Positions 53,134 through 58,121 of a stretch of 58,121 bases of DNA are shown piece by piece. How positions within the stretch are numbered: position 1 is the stretch's first letter; the number at the start of each line of letters is the position of its first letter. Position numbers and translations under genes: made by a program. The stretch is from Gryganskiella cystojenkinii. Lineage: Eukaryota > Mortierellomycota > Mortierellomycetes > Mortierellales > Mortierellaceae. The notes beneath the pieces were generated by a model. That model saw only the letters and a program-made list of their open reading frames with translations, searched no databases and was not told the DNA's origin. The stretch spans positions 1 to 58,121 of the forward strand of contig JAAAIG010000138.1 in NCBI GenBank assembly GCA_015852425.1, in the 5' to 3' direction.

Positions 53134-54100
53134 TCAGGGCTCAATATCCCGCTTCTGCTTCTTTTCCTCCTCCAGTTCTTGACTGACATATGCGCTGTTA
53201 TAGACAATTGGCAACAGCTTGAGCATGGATCCGATGCCAAAGAATTGAACACATACAGACCAGATCAGGACCTGCTTGACAGAGAATGAGCACTTGGCAA
53301 CATCCTTCATCAGGTACCAAGCCGTGACGAGTTGGAATACGTGCAAGAAGACGGCAAAGTGAACACAGTTTGTCACGGTTGTGATACCCCAGAAGTCGAT
53401 GATGAATTTGAAGGGCTGAAGATGTGTGGTTGGGAAAAAGTAGGCGACAAAGAAGGCTGAGACAGCGAGCGCGAGTGTGATCAGGAACGGGGTCCAGTGA
53501 GGCCAGTACACGCCGAGACCTGGAGGCTGACCAGGGATCTATTTTGGAAAAGAGATGAAAAAGGCAACATCGCAAAATGAAAGGTTAGGGAATAGAACAA
53601 AAATACAAGGGTGGGTACAAGGAAAACAGGTTGCAAGCTAGGACGGATGGAAAGACAGTCGATTCATCCGTCTTCATGCTCTCGATATTTTTTTCTCCTC
53701 GGGTGTCACCATCAATTAAAAAAATGAACCGCTGGACACAATTTTTTTTCATTTTTTGTACCTTTCGACTCTCCCTTGGACTTGAGCTCAAGAAGGATTG
53801 CTCAGCTTTCTTTCCGAGGCTCAAGAACGATTCGGTGACAAGGGTCAAGGAATGCACAGGGCTTGAGAACGAGACTGAGGCTGGGACGTGTTTGCCTGTC
53901 ATGGTTTGACCGTCGATGGTGAGACCGTACTGGTTCACTTGAACGACTTTACCAGAGACGATGGGATCTTCTTGGGTCACGACGTTTTGGTTTTTGGCAA
54001 CGAATCGGAGGATGGTCAGGACGGTCGCAGGGTGGTCTTGGTTAAATGTTTGACAGAGACTGTCCGAGTGAGGGGTGATCGGGTCGTGGTGATGAAACAT
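53134..54100 (-). CDS. DUF2470-like domain plus three-helix membrane protein
   Basis: Two exons, right to left: 54100-53762 and 53538-53134, joined in frame to 247 residues. Exon 1 is a soluble domain: FNQDHPATVLTILRFVA, then VVQVNQYGLTIDG and SPVHSLTLVTESFLSLGKKA. The DHP...ILR start and the hydrophobic beta pattern match DUF2470, a heme-oxygenase/PNPOx-associated fold. Exon 2 adds PGLGVYWPHWTPFL and three or four membrane helices (TPFLITLALAVSAFFVAYFF, VTNCVHFAVFLHVFQLVTAW, VLIWSVCVQFFGIGSMLKLL), ending in a Lys/Arg-rich tail. A DUF2470 head on a small membrane module is known in fungi, but its role is not. An upstream in-frame ATG at 54268 would add a hydrophobic leader and is disfavoured. 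Confidence 0.7.
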
Positions 54101-54921
54101 GACAAAAGTGAAATGGAGGGGGAATGAATGGAGCGAAGGAGGAAGGAGAGATGAGGAAGCGAAGTCTTCTTTTTTTTGGCGTCGAACAAAAAAGAAAATA
54201 AAGAGAAGCGAAGAAGGCAATGCCAATGAGAGCAATTGAAGAAGCGAACAAGGGAAGAGGGTAGACACATGGCAGTGCTAGCTCGGGACGGAGAACAGGC
54301 TGTGAGCTGGGAAGAAGAGAGCCGGGGACGTGCAAGATAGGCCAGCACCCTCTGAAGGGTCCAATTGGCCTCGCATGCTCGATCTTGAATCCACACTCTA
54401 TATTCGATTTTTATTTTGTCCACAAGATCTGTTGTTGTGAGAGGTTTTTTTTTGATTTTGGGGAACGGTCGACAGGGAGGGAACCGTGCTCTGGTGGCGA
54501 AGCGGTGGCGGTCTAGATGGCAAAGCCTCTCAAAGTTCCGCGCCAGAATCGTTTTTCGATCCAGCCCAAAAGCCCACCTAGTCGACTGAACTGCTTGGAG
54601 GAACTTTGCCGACCGACTCTTTCTATTAAAAAACAGGGGATAATAGATTGTCGCAAGTCGCATTTTGAACGTCATCCTCTATTGACATACACCTTTCATA
54701 AGTTCAAGGTCCAGACAAGGGGTCCATGAGACTGAAAATCAAACAAAATTGATCCTGAAAGAAAAAGAGTACATGTTGTCGAGATTGTTTTATTCGTGTT
54801 GATTGTTGTTTGTGTGTGTTGGTCTTTGTCTCGAAGGACAGATGTCCCAAAGGCAGTGACTGAGAAAACCATTGGTGGCGTAGTCCTCCGACGCGTGTCT
54901 CCTTAGTGAGAAAAGATGTAT
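54101..54921. other. Intergenic between DUF2470-like and COP9 subunit genes
   Basis: 821 bp with no supportable gene. It holds leader sequence of the DUF2470-like gene and 3' flank of the COP9 subunit gene. Confidence 0.45.
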
Positions 54922-55350
54922 TTACAGGTCATCATCGAACAGGTCAGGGAAGTCTATTAGCCATATAACAAAAGTCTAGATATTAGTCCCAGGAACGCAC
55001 AGTAGAGAAAAGGCGAAAGACCTTTATATTGCCATCCATTCCTGCGTTTGTCTTGAAAACTAAAAAAAGACAAAGCACGCGCAGCAATTAATCACCATTA
55101 AAGAATCCCTTGTCTACAATTCGGACATTGCCATTGCCACGACCGGGCATGAAGCGACCCATGTTCTCGTCAAAGACCTCCTCGCCTGTGGGTGATGGGG
55201 TGATGAGGTCGTCCTCGTCGAGCATCATGTCCTCGTCATAGTCATCGACTAGCACCAAACGCAAAAGGAGAGAAGGACATGTTAGCCAGGTTTGTGCGTT
55301 GAATGTAGCCCAGTCCTCCTTTCAGTTGAATTGAGCTCCTTACTATCCAT
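54922..55350 (-). CDS. COPS9: COP9 signalosome acidic small subunit (CSNAP/COPS9-like)
   Basis: Three exons, right to left: 55350-55344 (only 7 nt, ATGGATA), 55248-55096 and 54953-54922, joining to 63 residues. Introns are 95 and 142 nt with clean GT...AG ends. The N-terminal part is acidic (DDYDEDMMLDEDDLI). The C-terminus reads GFFNDFPDLFDDDL. Human CSNAP/COPS9, the ninth subunit of the COP9 signalosome (the cullin deneddylase), is a protein of about the same size that ends in an FFNDF-DLFDDD motif; this tail anchors it in the complex. The middle GRFMPGRGNGNVRI is basic and of unknown role. The first exon and both joins are inferred from frame and splice sites. The gene is head-to-head with methionine aminopeptidase 2. 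Confidence 0.82.
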
Positions 55351-55600
55351 GGTTGTTGAGTGTGTGTGTTGGAGAGTTGGTTTCTTGGTTGTCTGATGTA
55401 TGTGTCGGTCCTGAGAAGTTGCGTGGTGTGGTGAAGTGAACAAAGAAAAAGGACAAGGTGGCAAAAAAATTGACTCTGCCACACCGACTTCTCTGCCTGC
55501 GCCTTCATCCTCCATCGCGTGACTGTGTTTCTCTCTGCATTTTTTTCCTTCGTAGGAGACACCCATTTCGGCATACTTCTTTCCCCCAATTCCCACCGCC
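55351..55600. promoter_or_regulatory. Divergent promoter (COPS9-like / MetAP2)
   Basis: 250 bp between two head-to-head start codons. It contains transcript-like C/T-rich sequence on both sides, so the core promoters must overlap or be very short. No named motif recognised. Confidence 0.5.
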
Positions 55601-57545
<1,945 letters not shown>

Positions 57546-58121
57546 CGAAAGAAACGGATATTATTATTTTCTGAGGGGGTTTTTTTTTATTTACTCTTGG
57601 ATACCAAACACGTGTAAGCACATTAAAGCAGACGATTGGATATTTATTTTCCTTTTTTATTCGATATTGCTTTTCAGTAGCAAAAAACATGGTTCGCATG
57701 ACCATGTTGAATTAAAACGTTTTTGTAAACTTTTTATTTTCTAGCAGCGTATCTTCTAGGTACGTCGTGTTCTGATTTTTCGCTGCTCGATTTGATCGCC
57801 TTCTTTGACCGAATTGACATTCGCTTGGAACATTTTTTTTTCCTTCCTTTTGATACTCGCTGTACATTTGTGGTAGACGGAAGTGTTCTATCTTAATTAC
57901 ACCCATGAAGTAAGTGGACCTCAAAGGAAAGATAAAAACAAAACGAAAGGCGGTATGTCGTGAACGCGGACTAAGGACAAGGCGGGATGACCTTTCCGAG
58001 GACAGGGCAGAGACGGTATAAGGGTGTGGTGATTTGAGACAGGGACAATGGTCAAGGTACAAAGAGGGATTTATTCAAGGCAGGGACTGGGGACAGAGGT
58101 TCAAGGTGATGACGAAGTATT
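57546..58121. other. Right-end intergenic or start of an unresolved minus-strand gene
   Basis: The 3' flank of the MetAP2 gene. A minus-strand frame near 57740-57880 reads SKRMSIRSKKAIKSSSEK and ends PRRYAARK before a stop, behind a GATAG acceptor-like site at about 57887. No upstream exon could be found before the window ends, so no gene is called. Confidence 0.35.

Noticed and set aside
57712..58062. 116-residue minus-strand frame at the right end
   Set aside because: It crosses AT-rich and leader-like DNA; another frame there has a better C-terminus, but neither can be completed within the window.

Overview
The window is nuclear DNA of a filamentous fungus. Genes are split by short GT...AG introns of mostly 70-220 nt. 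Intergenic regions are pyrimidine-rich with poly-A/T tracts. The gene content is eukaryotic: a bromodomain AAA ATPase, an F-box/LRR protein, methionine aminopeptidase 2 and a COP9 signalosome subunit. The F-box/LRR style, the header-plus-LRR proteins and the WD-propeller ion channel fit an early-diverging soil fungus of the Mortierella type. That placement is from memory of family style and was not tested by search. The whole window is one linear nuclear segment with no operons.

Layout, left to right. 266-5216 (-) is a Yta7/ATAD2-type chromatin ATPase in five exons. 6016-7617 (-) is an F-box-like LRR protein whose start region carries a 66-bp-period duplication. 8585-13237 (-) is a seven-exon protein with an N-terminal WD-like propeller and a TRP-like ion channel at the C-terminus. 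13647-14390 (-) is an unrecognised Ser/Asp-rich protein. 14.7-18.6 kb is a graveyard: a decayed LINE reverse-transcriptase tail and two pieces of a broken LRR gene separated by about 1 kb of unrelated DNA. 18611-21717 (+) is intact LRR gene A. A gene-poor stretch of 5.7 kb then leads to a 1153-residue polyQ/Ser-rich protein (27406-30867, KAR9-like candidate). 31142-32720 (-) is an RS-rich nuclear protein. LRR gene B (33807-36462, +) follows, with arrays of a degenerate 10-bp repeat on both flanks.

The right part is mostly housekeeping: polyprenol/polyprenal reductase (36607-37869, -), divergent from an ACAD10/11-type acyl-CoA dehydrogenase ending in a peroxisomal-type -ARL (38208-40066, +). 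Then come a small secreted Cys-rich peptide with a Kex2 site (40623-40838, -), a long coiled-coil protein (42049-44787, -), a short secreted Pro-rich protein (46579-46920, -), a Myb-like regulator (47371-50700, -) and a DUF2470-like membrane protein (53134-54100, -). A 63-residue COP9 signalosome acidic subunit with a 7-nt first exon (54922-55350, -) is divergent from methionine aminopeptidase 2 (55601-57545, +).

The most unusual content is the pair of LRR genes A and B plus the relic third copy. They share promoter sequence, a header exon, one intron in the same place and phase, a conserved helical/Cys domain and a C-terminal array of 28-residue repeats (13 in A, 8 in B). They look like a rapidly varying recognition or effector family. 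Exon structures below were inferred by eye from splice sites and reading-frame continuity; all sum to intact frames.
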